A program made the position numbers and the translations under genes. A DNA stretch of 64,000 bases from Paramacrobiotus metropolitanus (taxonomy: Eukaryota > Tardigrada > Eutardigrada > Parachela > Macrobiotidae), in the NCBI RefSeq assembly GCF_019649055.1, contig NW_026570254.1, positions 62,001 through 126,000 of the forward strand, in the 5' to 3' direction. The notes beneath the pieces are model-generated. The model searched no databases, had not been told where the DNA came from, and was given only the letters and a program-made list of their open reading frames with translations. Positions 14,931 to 27,500 of this stretch are shown in pieces (within the stretch, counting starts at the first letter, position 1; each line of letters opens with the position of its first letter).

Positions 14931-17670
14931 ATTTTATATTTCATATTTTTACATTTATATCGGTTGATTTTAAACGTGTTTCGAGCTCGGCAACACCGGC
15001 AGCAATGTTTGAATAACGCGAGTGTTTGAATAAGTACAATAATTTATTTATTTTTCGGTTTAATTAGTGTAATAAGTATGTCAATTGGTGTTTTGTATTG
15101 TATCTAGGCAAATATTTCTAAGTTTCAAGGTGACCTTTAAGATGGGTTGGATCAATCTGGTCCTGATGCCGGCTTGATGCGGCTCGATATTTTCATAAAA
15201 AAAACACATGCCGGCCACTTCTGAACTATCCCGGATCTAATGGCGTTGTCCGTTTTTCCAGAAGTTTTATGGTTATAGAGATCTCAAAACTATGGGGCGC
15301 CGCGCGTAGTATAGATCTTGTACTTAATATGTAATTTTGAGTGACTTTCGACCAGAGCAACGTGAACTTGACGTGCGTATGGTACGTTTGGTAACTTCTA
15401 CTAACTTGCAGTTGGTACAGTACCTTGACTCCTCTTTATTAGCACAAGCCAGGCACAGTGAGCAAATCCTGTAACAAAACAAAACTGATCAGTGATTATA
15501 ACAACAACAACTCTTTAAAATTGTCCGTTCCGTCCATGGTCCCGCGAACGGAAACTGCGTTGACCGTTGTATTTGATCGGCACGCGTTGGCGTAGGATTC
15601 TGTGTAGAAATTGTGTATATAGTATATAGATATAAGCGAGGTTCACGGCCAGTGTGCTGCTTTAGCCGCCTTCCGATTTCCTTAATTAAAATGGAAGCCG
15701 ACCTTCCCAAAGGGCCGAGAGTTTCAAAACCTACTCTAGCGGAGCAGAAATGTATCTTCCCTCAAGATATGCGCATAGTCTCGATTTCTTGTCTTCGGCC
15801 TGGGCGGCGGCGGATTCCGCGTCCCGGAAGTGGACTTGATATGTGCGATGGGGCGACCGAGTCCAAACAGGTAACGTCTGCCAAACATGTCTACCGCGTT
15901 TCAGGCGAAGGTGGTGCATCCGTCTGGGCGACGATCGGACGTATGAGATGTACCGCTGGGCTTGAATTTCACTGGGATGCCCGCTGATTGTGAAACCAAT
16001 TAATAACGGCACACAATGCGGTTCACCTTGACGTAACAGTTAGGCAATGTACCAGACTAACTTGTAAGCGAAATTATTAATTCAGTATATGGAGAACTGA
16101 TATTAATGATACTTACTTCTACTTATATCTATATAAAACTTGAAACAGAATTTTTGTGCTGGCTGTAACAGTGCCAGTGTGAGCATTATTCTAATGTGGA
16201 GTAGAAAATTCGCGTCTGAATAGCTTCTAAAATTGTTTTTTCAAAAATATGTCGGCTTATAATTAAGAGGAAAAAACAGTTACCTTTGTTTGGTTAGAGC
16301 TGCATTTCCATACATAATACACTATAGGTTTTGTTAACAATAAATGCAAGTGAAAAATTAATACAATGGTTAATTATAGTGAACAAGAACGCATAAAAAT
16401 ATCGAAGAACCAATAGGTACTATGATTACGTACTATGATTATTACCCAAAAAGGATTTTTTAGGTTATCTGTATATCAACGTATACGGCTGATTGTATTG
16501 GACATGTCGATCTCGGTCATAATTTTCATCCGTAATAGAAGTAGTCATAATGTTTTCAGGTTCCGTAAATACATTTCTGTGTTGCAGCCTGTATGCTAAC
16601 GTGGTAAGTTAGGGAAGATTGCGGCACTGTGTGATGTGTCACTTAAATTATTAGACTTCTGTTATCTCTGAACTGTATCGAGTTTTTTCGGTCAGACAAC
16701 TGTCGATCAAGTCTAGACGCAATTGTATGTGCTACTATGTACGTGCGATTCGATTAAATTTGTGCCCACCATGATGGCACCATCAGTGCAAGTGGTTTTG
16801 TCCCCACTTTATCATTTTTGTCCATCACTAAGGGTTCGAACCCAGAGATTTCGGATAGTTTTTTTGGAATTCCCAAGATAACAGGTTATTCTACATCCGA
16901 AATTTAGTCTAAAGGCGATCGTTGTGACCTTTGCCACCGTTCGTACATGCAGTCATAATAACAATGACTGAACTTGAAGTAATAATTTGTGATGTGATAA
17001 CGTGGCTGTTAACGTTGAACGTAAACTGTGGCACCTTGCTAGCGGCATATTGTCTCCGTGACCTGTCGGCAGTTTAGAGGAATCACCAGTTAAACCTTCC
17101 GTATCCACTTTCCGTAGGCAGTCCCTATTGTTTTTGTGGATATTTACTTCATTGATGTCTATAACACTTTGCAGTTTTTCTAATTTGATTTTCGAAGCCT
17201 CGGTGCTTGAAAAAATACCAGTCTTGGTGCACGTACGGGCTACTTTCAAGTTTCAACGTATAGGTTTCGGGGCTTGCCACCATGTGCTTTTGCGAAACCA
17301 ATCTTTGTTTATGTGGAATGGTTTGCACTTTTGCCTGTAGGAATATTTTGCAACCGGTGAGTTAATATCGCATTAGTGCATTATCGATATCGTATTCTTT
17401 TTGCAGTTCGCATACTACCCAGTAGAGCATGATTTAATACGACACAATCATGGTGTTCCAGTTCCATTACTGCTTCTCGTATCACGAAATCATCAGAGTA
17501 TTGGGAGCAGGCCGAGAAGTTTTCGTAAAAAATTCAGTTAGTTTCTCGCAGGAAGTTTGCTGTACCGTTTTATTTGGGGCAGTTTGTAAAATTAGGTACA
17601 ACACCTACTCGTACCGTACGTACTGTACAGTTAGCTTTGTCAATAGATTCATATATCCTTACGTCCTTAT
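14931..17670. other. Gene-poor stretch
   Basis: No supported gene. The open frames at 15613-15987 (plus) and 15731-16012 (minus) overlap each other and lack splice sites or motifs. One possible Pol III-type element is listed separately at 16783-16867. Confidence 0.4.
16783..16867 (+). ncRNA. Possible tRNA-like Pol III element
   Basis: An A-box-like CAGTGCAAGTGGTT, then about 30 bases later a B-box-like GGGTTCGAACCC, then a run of seven T that would terminate Pol III. No acceptor stem or cloverleaf can be drawn, so it is not a tRNA gene. It may be a SINE head. Confidence 0.3.
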
Positions 17671-17671
17671 T

Positions 17672-17940
17672 TTTTGGAAATTATCTCCTAAATCAAGATT
17701 GATTTTTTCAATTAATCGATAATTTTATAAAATAAAGCATCGCACAAACGTTCCTACCATTATCTTTAAAAAAATCTTAAGTTTTGGAGAAGGTCTAAAA
17801 AAATTTTTAGAAGTTGTAGTACTTAAGGGTTGTTAGTACTTAACGGTTGCTAGTTTTGGAAATTATCTCCTAAATCAACATTGATTTTTCCATTAAGTTG
17901 TTAATTTTATAAAATAAAGCATCTTCCAAAGCTTCCTACC
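17672..17940 (+). repeat. Two 87-bp direct repeats 182 bp apart
   Basis: Copies at 17672-17758 and 17854-17940 start TTTTGGAAATTATCTCC and end TTCCTACC, with about 85% identity. The copies have the same length. No coding content. Confidence 0.8.
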
Positions 17941-18284
17941 TGCAGCTTGGAAAAAATTTCTAGTTTCCGGAACGTTTTCAGAACCCTTTCAAACTTTCTG
18001 TACTTAGCGTTTAAAGTTCATAGAAATTTCCAGTAAGTACTGGAAATGTCTCGAATGAGCAAATACAAGTTTCGCAGCTTAGCAACATACATAAACTACA
18101 GATCTGTGTATGTTATTTGAATTGTCAATTCCATCAAAATTATAACTTTTTTTAAATTCTTGAAACCTTTAAGATGTTTTTAAAACATGTTCGAATACCT
18201 CAAAGTAACTATTAATTTCTCCAAAGTCGGCTCCAAAGCTTTTACGTTTCCAGAATTTCTAAATATTTCTAAATATTTCGACTC

Positions 18285-18303
18285 GGCCCCGCGCAGCGGG
18301 GCC
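18285..18303. repeat. Perfect GC hairpin
   Basis: GGCCCCGC, a 3-base loop GCA, then GCGGGGCC, in strongly AT-rich surroundings. Confidence 0.7.
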
Positions 18304-18387
18304 GTTACCTCTAATTTTTTGAGCCTCCAGAGTTTCGAAATTTTAAAAATGTCTAGAAATGTCTGAGTACCTGAATATCTCGCGGTC

Positions 18388-19462
18388 TTAAGGGATTTGG
18401 CACGGTACATAGCACAAAATTTGTATATATCCACGGCAACTTCCGCTGTCGCGCGCTCTCAAACCCTAATTCTCATAACGGTTCTCATACTCAAAACGGC
18501 TTTCATAATCATATTCACACTTTGATCCTACCGGTTATCATATTTTTGTTCATAATCATAACTCAAACTTTTACCGCTACTCATACCAGTGCGCTACTGC
18601 GCTTAATGTTATTAGTAAAAGCATTATATTATTTATTAATCGTAAAACCGTATTATTGACACTAAGTAGTAATAGCTGTTGCACAAATTGTGCGCCGTTC
18701 TTGAGTTTTTTCATTTTTTAGATATTTTTTTTTATATCTGCTTTTGTCCTGGCTAGCAACGATTAAACTGCGTTATTACTGTTCCTGTGTTCCATTGCTG
18801 TACAGTGTACACGATGCTTTCGAAATTTAGTTTTGTGGAAATAAAAAGTTGACGGCCCGTTCACTTTTTGTTTGGTGGAAACTACATAGTAAGCCCATTT
18901 CAGGTTTTTTTATCATTAGGACTAGTTTAAAAAATGGTCGAAAGTGGACAACGGTAGATTTTCTTGCTCAGTTTTTATATGCAGATTAAATTACTTAGCT
19001 TTCGGTACTCACAAGTCAGTTCAAGTTTACTGAAGTGATTTTGTAATGAAGCCATTTTCTGATAAATATTTTTTCGCTACTAATTCAGATGAAATAATTT
19101 TTTCGAGTGGACGAAAGCGGGAGGTTGAGTAGATTTACATGAACACATGTTTGTAATTGAATATTACATTTTTGACACACCAGCATGAGTAATGGTTAAG
19201 ATATGAACTATAATTATGAATAAATTAATATGATGACCGGTAGGACCAAAGTATGATTATGATTATGAGGGCCGTTATGGCTTATGAGTATGTATTCGGA
19301 ATTAGGAGTAGGATTATGAGTATGAGTATGAGAGCCGTTATGAATATTAGGTACATACCTAGCCATGCAAAAAAGTGTTTAGGATTGCGCGACAGCGAAA
19401 GTTCCCGTGTATGTACCCGAATTTGGTACTATGTATGTGGGTATTTGGGCCAGATCCCTTAA
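18388..19462. mobile_element. TTAA-flanked inverted-repeat element, non-autonomous
   Basis: Both ends read TTAAGGGATYTGGC inwards (TTAA at 18388 and at 19459). Imperfect inverted similarity continues for over 100 bp, including CGCTGTCGCGC and CATAACGG blocks on both sides. TTAA targets are typical of piggyBac-like transposons. About 1.07 kb with no transposase ORF, so a MITE-like derivative. Family assignment is inferred from the TTAA only. Confidence 0.6.
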
Positions 19463-20125
19463 TTGTCTAATTTATATGTAAGTTCTAAATACTGAAGTAT
19501 CTAAAAGCCGGCCCGCGGCCCGTTTACAGTATTCACTCACGTGGCCGGTGGCGGCTCTGTGATACTGGTGGTAGCTTGGGCATTCACTAACCTCGAAATC
19601 TAATAAACATAAATTTATTTTATTTTAATAAATACTGAAGAGCTTGACTGATGGCTGAAAAAATCTTACAATTAGTATCTAAAGATGCAGCCTGCAAGGA
19701 CGCCTTGGGCGACCGTTAACTGTTCCCCGCAAGTTTCCATTAATTCTGCGCTGAAAAAATGATTTTTTATGGGCATCGTGTGCAGATATATGACCCCACT
19801 CAATCCATTTTATCACCGTTAAAACATTATCTGTGGTACCAAAAAATTCAAGTTTTCAGTTCGTTAGATCGGTAATATAAAGTTACATTAAAAACGCGAT
19901 GAAAAACCATGAAAAAAGAAGAACTTACGGGTGCTTTCACAGTTTTCAGAAAATGGGCGAATTTAACCGGAAAGCTTGAAAAAATTCCGCATTTCTACAT
20001 GTTTAAAATATTTTCGTAGCTGGCCTCACTGGGTTTTATATTTGAAATATTTCTGAAAAATTTTTTTATTGCTGTACGAAGTATATTTTGTATTTCTTTC
20101 ATTCTTCCATACCTCAAACACAACT

Positions 20126-20145
20126 GGTCGCGCTATAGCGCGACC
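20126..20145. repeat. Perfect 20-bp palindrome
   Basis: GGTCGCGCTATAGCGCGACC, fully self-complementary with no spacer, in AT-rich DNA. Confidence 0.9.
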
Positions 20146-20465
20146 GATACTTGTATCTAATGTTATTACGATTAATATTGCAGAACGTTCTCTATGGCAA
20201 AAATCTTTTGGCAGTACCACTGTTTCGTACATTACCACTAATGAAAAGGAATCGTCTTTTGCTGTCGCGTCAATGCCAAAATATGCCAACTTGCCACCAG
20301 CAGGGTTGCACATGTAATCGTCATTATAATTTACGATAGCGTAAAATTGGGTTTTACTTTCAACATAAATGTAAATTTCACAATATTTCCAAACTGCAGT
20401 TTATTAATTAATAATCATTAGTCTCCCGATCTTCTCAAGTTTTCTTTAATTTGGTAAGTACAAAG

Positions 20466-20970
20466 CAGACTTGGCCCATTTTCGATTTTTCCACTTTCAT
20501 CCCACCCCCACCTTCGCAGTTTAATTCCAGCCCAGCCCACCTCCGGCTACTCAAATTTTCAGCCCATCTCACCTTTTCGATCCCATCTTCATCCCCATTT
20601 TTTACAGGCTCAACGCAGCTAATTTTGCAAGTATACCGCATACGATAGAGTTGCCGGGCGAAAAAAAATTTCGGTTATTAAGAAAATATGCTCACTCATT
20701 AACAAAATCCGCGCGGAGCGCGAAATTTTTTTGTTTTCGGAGCTCGAATGGTGCATTTTTACATGCTCCTAGCGTGGAAAACAGATGAAAATATCAACAT
20801 TTTTTATTTCTATTTGTTTTCTTGGTCCCATCCCATCTTTCAACAATCCCAGCCCATCTCACCTCATCTGCGGCTCTTTCCCACCTCATCCCCATTTTCA
20901 CCTAAAAGATGAGATGGGCTGGAAAAAATGGAGAAAATTTTCACCTCACCCAAAAGATGGGCCAAGTCTG
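20466..20970. mobile_element. hAT-like MITE with 8-bp target duplication
   Basis: Perfect 14-bp terminal inverted repeats CAGACTTGGCCCAT / ATGGGCCAAGTCTG, flanked by an identical 8-bp direct repeat GTACAAAG (20458-20465 and 20971-20978). Eight-bp duplications and CAG...CTG ends are typical of hAT transposons. The 505-bp interior has repeated CCCAGCCCATCTCACC motifs and no transposase. Confidence 0.85.
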
Positions 20971-20978
20971 GTACAAAG

Positions 20979-22714
20979 TTAGTTTATCCTTTTACGAGCC
21001 AGATATTCTGTAATTTGTATTTGTACAACCTAACGGGTGACAAATGCGGTACTTACAAAAAAATGTTACAGTAATTAACTCGATCTACTATTAGCGTGAT
21101 GATTATTCAAATTTGTTTTCACTCATGAGGCTTTGAAAATGATGTACAATACATATACTCTATTTTGAGTTTACAGTTTTAATACTCATATATAAATTTC
21201 AGATGCCTCGTGTATATGCGGCATCCACAATAATCACTGGAGCAGATTGATTAGGAACAAACTGCCGATAAAAAAGCGCCAGGGCAGCAGCGGCAGCTGC
21301 TGCATAATTAAGTACGGCGCGTGTTCCAGTGTCGGCGGAAACGCTCTGATAATCGTAATAAATAGAATTATTGTTGTGCACCATGCATTTGGCCTACCGG
21401 CTATTTGGCGATGTAAAGTAGGTACCAACATGCATAAATTGTAAGGATTTTCAAAGGGAAACTAAATCGAACTCTATCGCTACAACAATACCGTGTTTTC
21501 TATTTTTATTCATAGTCACTTCGAGAGTGATTCAGAATCTGGCTCAAAATTTAAAAAGGTACATTAATAATGCCATTCTCATGAAGTTAATACACAGAGA
21601 ACGCTTAAGCGAAACTGTCATCTTGTGGATATTATTGTATCGTTGCAGCAGTAACGCATATTTCGACTCAGTTATTCTCAAGCTGTCAAATTTTATTAAG
21701 TGGTCCAGGTAGACTACTGCAATGCGATCTGATTAATATATATTGCACCTTGAAGTACGTTACACGGAGAAGCGTGAAAATACCACGCTTCCCATCTGAC
21801 TTTCCTTTGTATTCTGAACTCTCGAATGTAATTTTCAAGATGCCGATTTAATAATGTGCCGGCAATATATTACGCAGTACCGTGTCGCTTTCTAAGACAC
21901 GCACAGATTCTATTAAAAATTATTAGAGTAGTTGCAGTAGGACTATCTAAGCGCTGTCGATTTCAAGAATTACTGTAATACTCTGTACTTTGTACATAAG
22001 AACTAATGGTAACAAGGAAATACGAGCAGCACGATCATCTTTGCATCCATTGCACCCCACGATACTGATGTGAACTACTCTCAAATAGTAGCCTTTTCAT
22101 TTTTTACTGCCTGCACAACTTTTTCTTCTAACAAATTTTACGTATAGTTCATTTTGAAATTATTATTTGGCCAAGCACTGATATTATAATAAATTGGTAC
22201 AGCGTATATTGTAACAGAATAAATGAAAAATTGAATTACCGCAGTTATGTCCATAAACGTACCAACATTGGCTTTATTGCGTAAAAATAGCCATGACGGA
22301 AAGTAGTAACTTTAAGGAGCGAATATTCACCTTCAGTTAATTCATGTTACAGCAGAGCCTCGGCCAATCTCCGCGAAGTGGCCACGAGGTACTTTTTTTC
22401 GACTCGTTTTTGAGCGGTCTCAAAATCGATTTAAAATTTAAGTTTTGAAACATTATTACAGGCCTTTGCTTATTTGAAAAAGTTCGACTGTGATCACAAA
22501 CCTGCAACCTTCCTTATCAAATGTAACTACAGCCAGGTCAGTTTGGTTTAGTGTAGTGTTACGGCAAAGTGACAGGAATAAAATTACAGCAACTACCGCT
22601 AAGCTGTCTAATATTGTATTGGTACTTATAAGTCAAAACGTTATCTCGCATAGGTTCGCTCAACCACTAGATAGCGATATTTTTGTTTTTAGTTTTATTT
22701 ATCTGTGGTTGAAT
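20979..22714. other. Gene-poor AT-rich stretch
   Basis: Only short open frames without motif or splice structure. Nothing supported. Confidence 0.5.
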
Positions 22715-22721
22715 AATGTTT

Positions 22722-23227
22722 AGGTGAAGGCTCCTCATACCACCTTTTACCACCTTTGGCTCCTAATACCACCTTTCATACCACCTTTGGCTCCTAGTAC
22801 CACCTTTTGCACACCACTTTTGACTCCGCATACCACCATTTATTTAATACTTAAAAACTTTTGCATGTGTCTATCCATTTTGGGTGTAGATATGGGTGTA
22901 GCTTGCGCAGCTACACCCATATCTACAGATCCCGCATCTATAGCGGATACGAAATCAAACCCCGGATTGGTAATTCTCTCGGCTTGTCCTCCGGTGCGTC
23001 TTTTAGTGGAAGCAGCAGTTTTTTTCTCAAAACATTTTAAAATCCATTGTCGAATACTTTTGCCGGTATATGATGTCTCTGCCGGGCTTCTTTTGTGGAA
23101 AAGGTCATATGGTGGTATGCGGAGTCAAACGTGGTGTGCAGAACGTGGTATAAGGAGCCTAAGGTGGTATGAAAGGTGGTACTAGGAGCTAAAGGTGGTA
23201 TAAAGGTGGTATGCGGAGCCTTCACCT
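22722..23227. mobile_element. MITE with long composite inverted repeats
   Basis: Ends read AGGTGAAGGCTCC inwards on both sides, followed by repeated ATACCACCTTT and GGCTCCTA blocks for about 80 bp. A 7-bp direct repeat AATGTTT flanks it (22715-22721 and 23228-23234). A TA dinucleotide is also present at both ends, so a mariner-type TA target is an alternative. No transposase. Confidence 0.8.
22886..22926. repeat. 18-bp perfect hairpin inside the MITE
   Basis: GTAGATATGGGTGTAGCT at 22886-22903 pairs fully with 22909-22926 across a 5-base loop TGCGC. It lies inside the element that starts at 22722, so the element is a hairpin nested between inverted ends. Confidence 0.9.
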
Positions 23228-23889
23228 AATGTTTAACGTAAAGTTGTCCGTAATTATTAACGCCGGTAGACTCTGACAATGCGGTTGGAGTAAGTACAAG
23301 ACATACCTCTTTATTGTAAGAAACCGGTGTATGAAACTGTTGACCTTTAATACTTGCTCGCCGATAGTTTGTACACACATTCTTTTGTAGCTTAGTAATG
23401 TTTTGACTATCTGTGGTTTTCATTTCGGAACTGCAACGAGAAAGTAGGGTAATATAAAGTACTGCAATATAAAGAAGGTAGTGACAGATGCGGAATCAAG
23501 GAATATTCGGTAATTTTATCAGTCAGAATTTTTTTGCACAATAAGTAATTGTGTAAGAGGAAATGGTATATGGTTATATATATAATCAGCAGTTAGCAGA
23601 AACTTATCGATAGGATAGCACACAAGAATTAACTGCTGCTGCCGTTGTTGCATAACACCACACGTTAATTATAATGCATATGGGATTTGCAGTCCACATG
23701 TGTATTCGCATAATATATCCCCGCTACATTAAAACTGAAAAAGAAAACTAAAATTTCTATTCCGTATCCTCCCTCGATCGCGAGTAAAAAACAGGCAAAG
23801 TGCCGAAAACAACCAGCTTATTTGTTAACCGGTAACTACAGCGATCTTAACATTTCTTTTTATAACGTTTGTGGCTTTGTTAAAAAGTT

Positions 23890-24449
23890 TCAAATGGAAT
23901 AAAATACAAGAAGCTTTAAAAATTCCGTGGAACAGACGTTAGTGTAATGCTTTGTAATATTTCTGTTGTCGAAACCAAGTAGCACTTTGGACATTTTCGA
24001 TTTAGTCGCATTAGAGTGGCGTTGTATTATAGTATAATTCGCGTGTTCTAGCACTTGTAGAGAACTATATTGCGCCCAGATAACGTTAGTCCAGTCGACC
24101 AACGAAAAGTTAGCCACCGGTAGATGTGGGCCGTACTTCTGAAACACGTTAGTCATATCCCATGCGGTTGGTCAGCGAATAGACTCACAGTACGATAATG
24201 TCGTGTTAGCGCGCGAAAGGACGCGATTGAGAAATTCATAATTCTTGTCGGCTCCGAATTCCCTTAGCAGATTGTTATTATTTGATGTTCCGTTATATTT
24301 TACTGTATATATACAATCTGTACAGGTACTGGCATATATATGACCGCACGTGCAAGGATAAAAGACGTTCTGCAACAGCAGTTGAGCTGCGATGGTCAAT
24401 GGAGTACACCATACACGTGATGCATTTCTTATGATTGCTGCTGATTTGG
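23890..24449 (-). CDS. Possible exons of an unidentified gene or gene remnant
   Basis: A minus-strand frame opens after an acceptor-like TAACAG near 24450, runs with normal-looking composition (WCTPLTIAAQLLLQNVF, several Cys and Asn-X-Ser/Thr sites) to a stop at about 24172, then continues in the same frame for another 88 codons (VDWTNVIWAQYSSLQV). Either a short intron or a nonsense mutation separates the halves. I do not recognise the family. Its 5' side would overlap the NELL start, which favours a remnant. Confidence 0.3.
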
Positions 24450-24510
24450 ATGGGCGCTGTTATGGAGAAAATATGTTTTATGAAATCTTATTTATTAAAC
24501 TTCGCTGAGG

Positions 24511-27500
24511 ATGGAAAAACAGATTCTTATAAGCTTTGTTAGCCGCTTGGCGTTTTGTTTGCTGATTCTGATACCAAAAGCCGGTGGCCAGATGACCAAG
24601 GCAAGGAATTATCAAGGTAAGCAAATGTGCGCATATGAGCTGATGCTCGCCAAGAGAAAAATAATCATGGCGTTAGATTCTGCTGCTGCAATCCTTTTTT
24701 GTCCCATTTAAATTTGTGCTATTTATTGATTAGCTACTTATTCATTATGCCCTTTGCCCCAGCATTGTTCGCAATGAATTATATGCCATAATCGGGATCT
24801 TACCTTGCGACATTCATGTTTTCAACAAGATTCGCATATATTTGTGTGCTTGGTAAAGGGTACCAGAGTTTTTTCGAATGGTATTATAGAACAGTGGAAG
24901 CATTCAGGTTCATTTTAAATTTGATACTCTAAAAATTACCACTTAAAAATTTGTCTAATTAATGTAATGGGTACATTTTAGAAAAAGTTGCTATCATATG
25001 TCTGTGGGGCACCGAATTCAAGATTTCTTTCATTTACGACTCTTATACGACTCCTAGGTAGGACGTAGCCATAAGTAACCTTATTTTTGAAAATGGCGGT
25101 AACATGGCGATAAACAAGATAACCCATATTTCCGCTTTAAGAAGTGAGGAGGAGCGGATTTTTGAATCATGGCGATACTGTATCATTAAAATATGGTGCA
25201 TGTATCGAATAAACCGATGATCGCCGGCCTTTGTGATGCAGCATAATATTACATCTGATAAAAGGTCGGAAAGTTCATACATGTGTATCATGTTACCCTA
25301 CCAAAGAGTGCAAATTTTGCAATCGGGGCTGCACACTCCGAAATGCGTCGCAGTGTGGAGTTGATGACGCCCGGATGTGGAAAATATTTCCATGCCATTT
25401 CATAAGAATAGCTAAATGTCATTCAATTTCCCAAGGCAGATGACGCGACCGCCCATATCATCCGTAATAAATTATTATAATTTCCATTGCTGCGATGAGG
25501 GAGGTTGGCGATGACCAGCCTCCCATTAAGGGGCTGCAGTATTTGGCACGGCCATCGTAAAGTTTTGCCATTGCTGCAGCCGTTTTTTACCCGTAAGTTT
25601 CATAAATAAAGTAAATGGTGGTCATTGTTTTAATTACTTTTGTTATTTGTAAGTAAATGTATTAAGCTTTGACCGTATCTTTATTTATTATAAGAGAAAA
25701 GGTTTATTATAAGAGAAAAGGTCATCAGCAACCAGTTTACTAGTTATTAAAGCTGTTGGCGATCCATTATCCGCATACTTTAATTACACTTCAGTTTTCT
25801 TTCTCCGGCTGGGCTGACTACTGTATTAAGTTGTTAAGCGCTCTTGGCTGATTCTCGGTTTGTGTATTTGAGGTTGGAGAACTGCGTTTATTTTACAATT
25901 AGGCTGTCAATTACTCGTATGTTTAAAATTTTGTGCACAATGCCCGGGCTGTTTTTACTATCGTCTCGAAAACATGAAACAATATGGTTACACTTATCAA
26001 AGCGAAGACAACGTGAACTGTGAATAACGCCGCTGTTTAGCTCTTATAGAATCGACGATCATGATGATTATGCCATTTCATAAATGTCAGAAAAGTCCGA
26101 ATGCGGCTTTGCCGATAATTAACATTTGGCGTTGCTGTGCCCTTACAGTTAGAGTAATAATATGTTCGAAGCATTACAGCTTCGTGCAGCGGAACAGAAT
26201 AAAATATTCCAGTCTTAATAAATGAATCTCCTATAAATACAGGCTTAACTGCATAATCAAACAGCTCAAACTGTTCAACCGGTTAAAAATTACACTATTC
26301 CTGTTTATCTTGCAGTTATCGATCGTAGGATCGGGCAGCAGTATCCAAATGAGCTGGATTTATTACCGCGACTAGTAATACCTAATAATGATTCCCAGAT
26401 TGCTCGTCAAGCTTATCCAGCATCCGTTACGAGTGGCGCGGCCATGGACCGGAATTCGCGAGCAGTTTTATTAGTTGGTAAGCCAATGCTTAATATCGAT
26501 TTGCCTGTTCCCAAGACCATTAAACAGCATGATTCGGGAAATTATGAGCCTGAACTGGCTGCTGTATTCACCGGATCATGTTTTACTATTTTAAAGCGCT
26601 CTCTATCGATATGTACTTTTCTAAATGTGGCATTAAAAGGTACAATGAAATTGTCAAGTGCTAATTGCTATGTTTATTTTACTTTGACTACTCTTGTTGC
26701 AGATGGACACCGGCAAGCCGACGTCACCCAGAATTCCTCACTTGCCCAGCGTCTGCAGCGGCTGCTTATAAATTCTACCGACATGACGTTGCTTCTGAAA
26801 TTACGCCAGAATTATAATAACACCGGCGCATTGCTTGCCATGGACATCGATACTTTTAGGTACAAAAATAATTGTGACTGAGCCAACATAGAATCTTAAC
26901 CGTTTATAAAACTTGTGCATATGCAATTTATAGAATGATAGAACTGATCAGCCGAGGAAAACTCAGCGAGCTGATATTGCTGATGCGCAATGGAACAAAC
27001 TTCACAGCGGCGGTAATTCCTTATCGTCTGGCCGATAACCAATGGCACAGTATTGCCATGACCTTGGAGTCCAGTCGGGCGGTGCTCCGTCTGAATTGTA
27101 AAGTGGTTTTTGAGTGCCCTTTGGCCTCCGGTGTATTTGACATGATCCGGTATCGAAATGTATCGCTAAGAATCGGGGAAAGCAATCTGGAATCCGTGCT
27201 TGGCAAAGAACAATTCAAGGTTAGTCATGCATAACCGACATATAATTAGCGTATTTGAATATTAATACCACAAATATTTATGTCGAAAACCTCATCCGAA
27301 ACAATGAACAACTGAACCGAAGAAGAGCCAAACTGGTCAAGGTTTAAGCATATTTAGTTAAATGTGAAGATGACTGATCTAACAGCAGTGCGCTAGAAAT
27401 AAATTAATTAAGCAACTCACAACTTTGTAATCATAAGTTATGTTTAAATTAATGTGCCTTGTAAAATGTTTAGAGCGAATACAGCAACAGTCAAGTTTTG

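Noticed and set aside
15613-16012. Overlapping ORFs on both strands
   Set aside because: Short, no splice sites, no motif; opposite-strand openness suggests composition.
26478-26702. NELL exons 2 and 3 as one continuous exon
   Set aside because: The frame is open through the intron, but GTAAGC and TTGCAG sites are good and only the spliced version aligns with the laminin-G/TSPN domain of the family.
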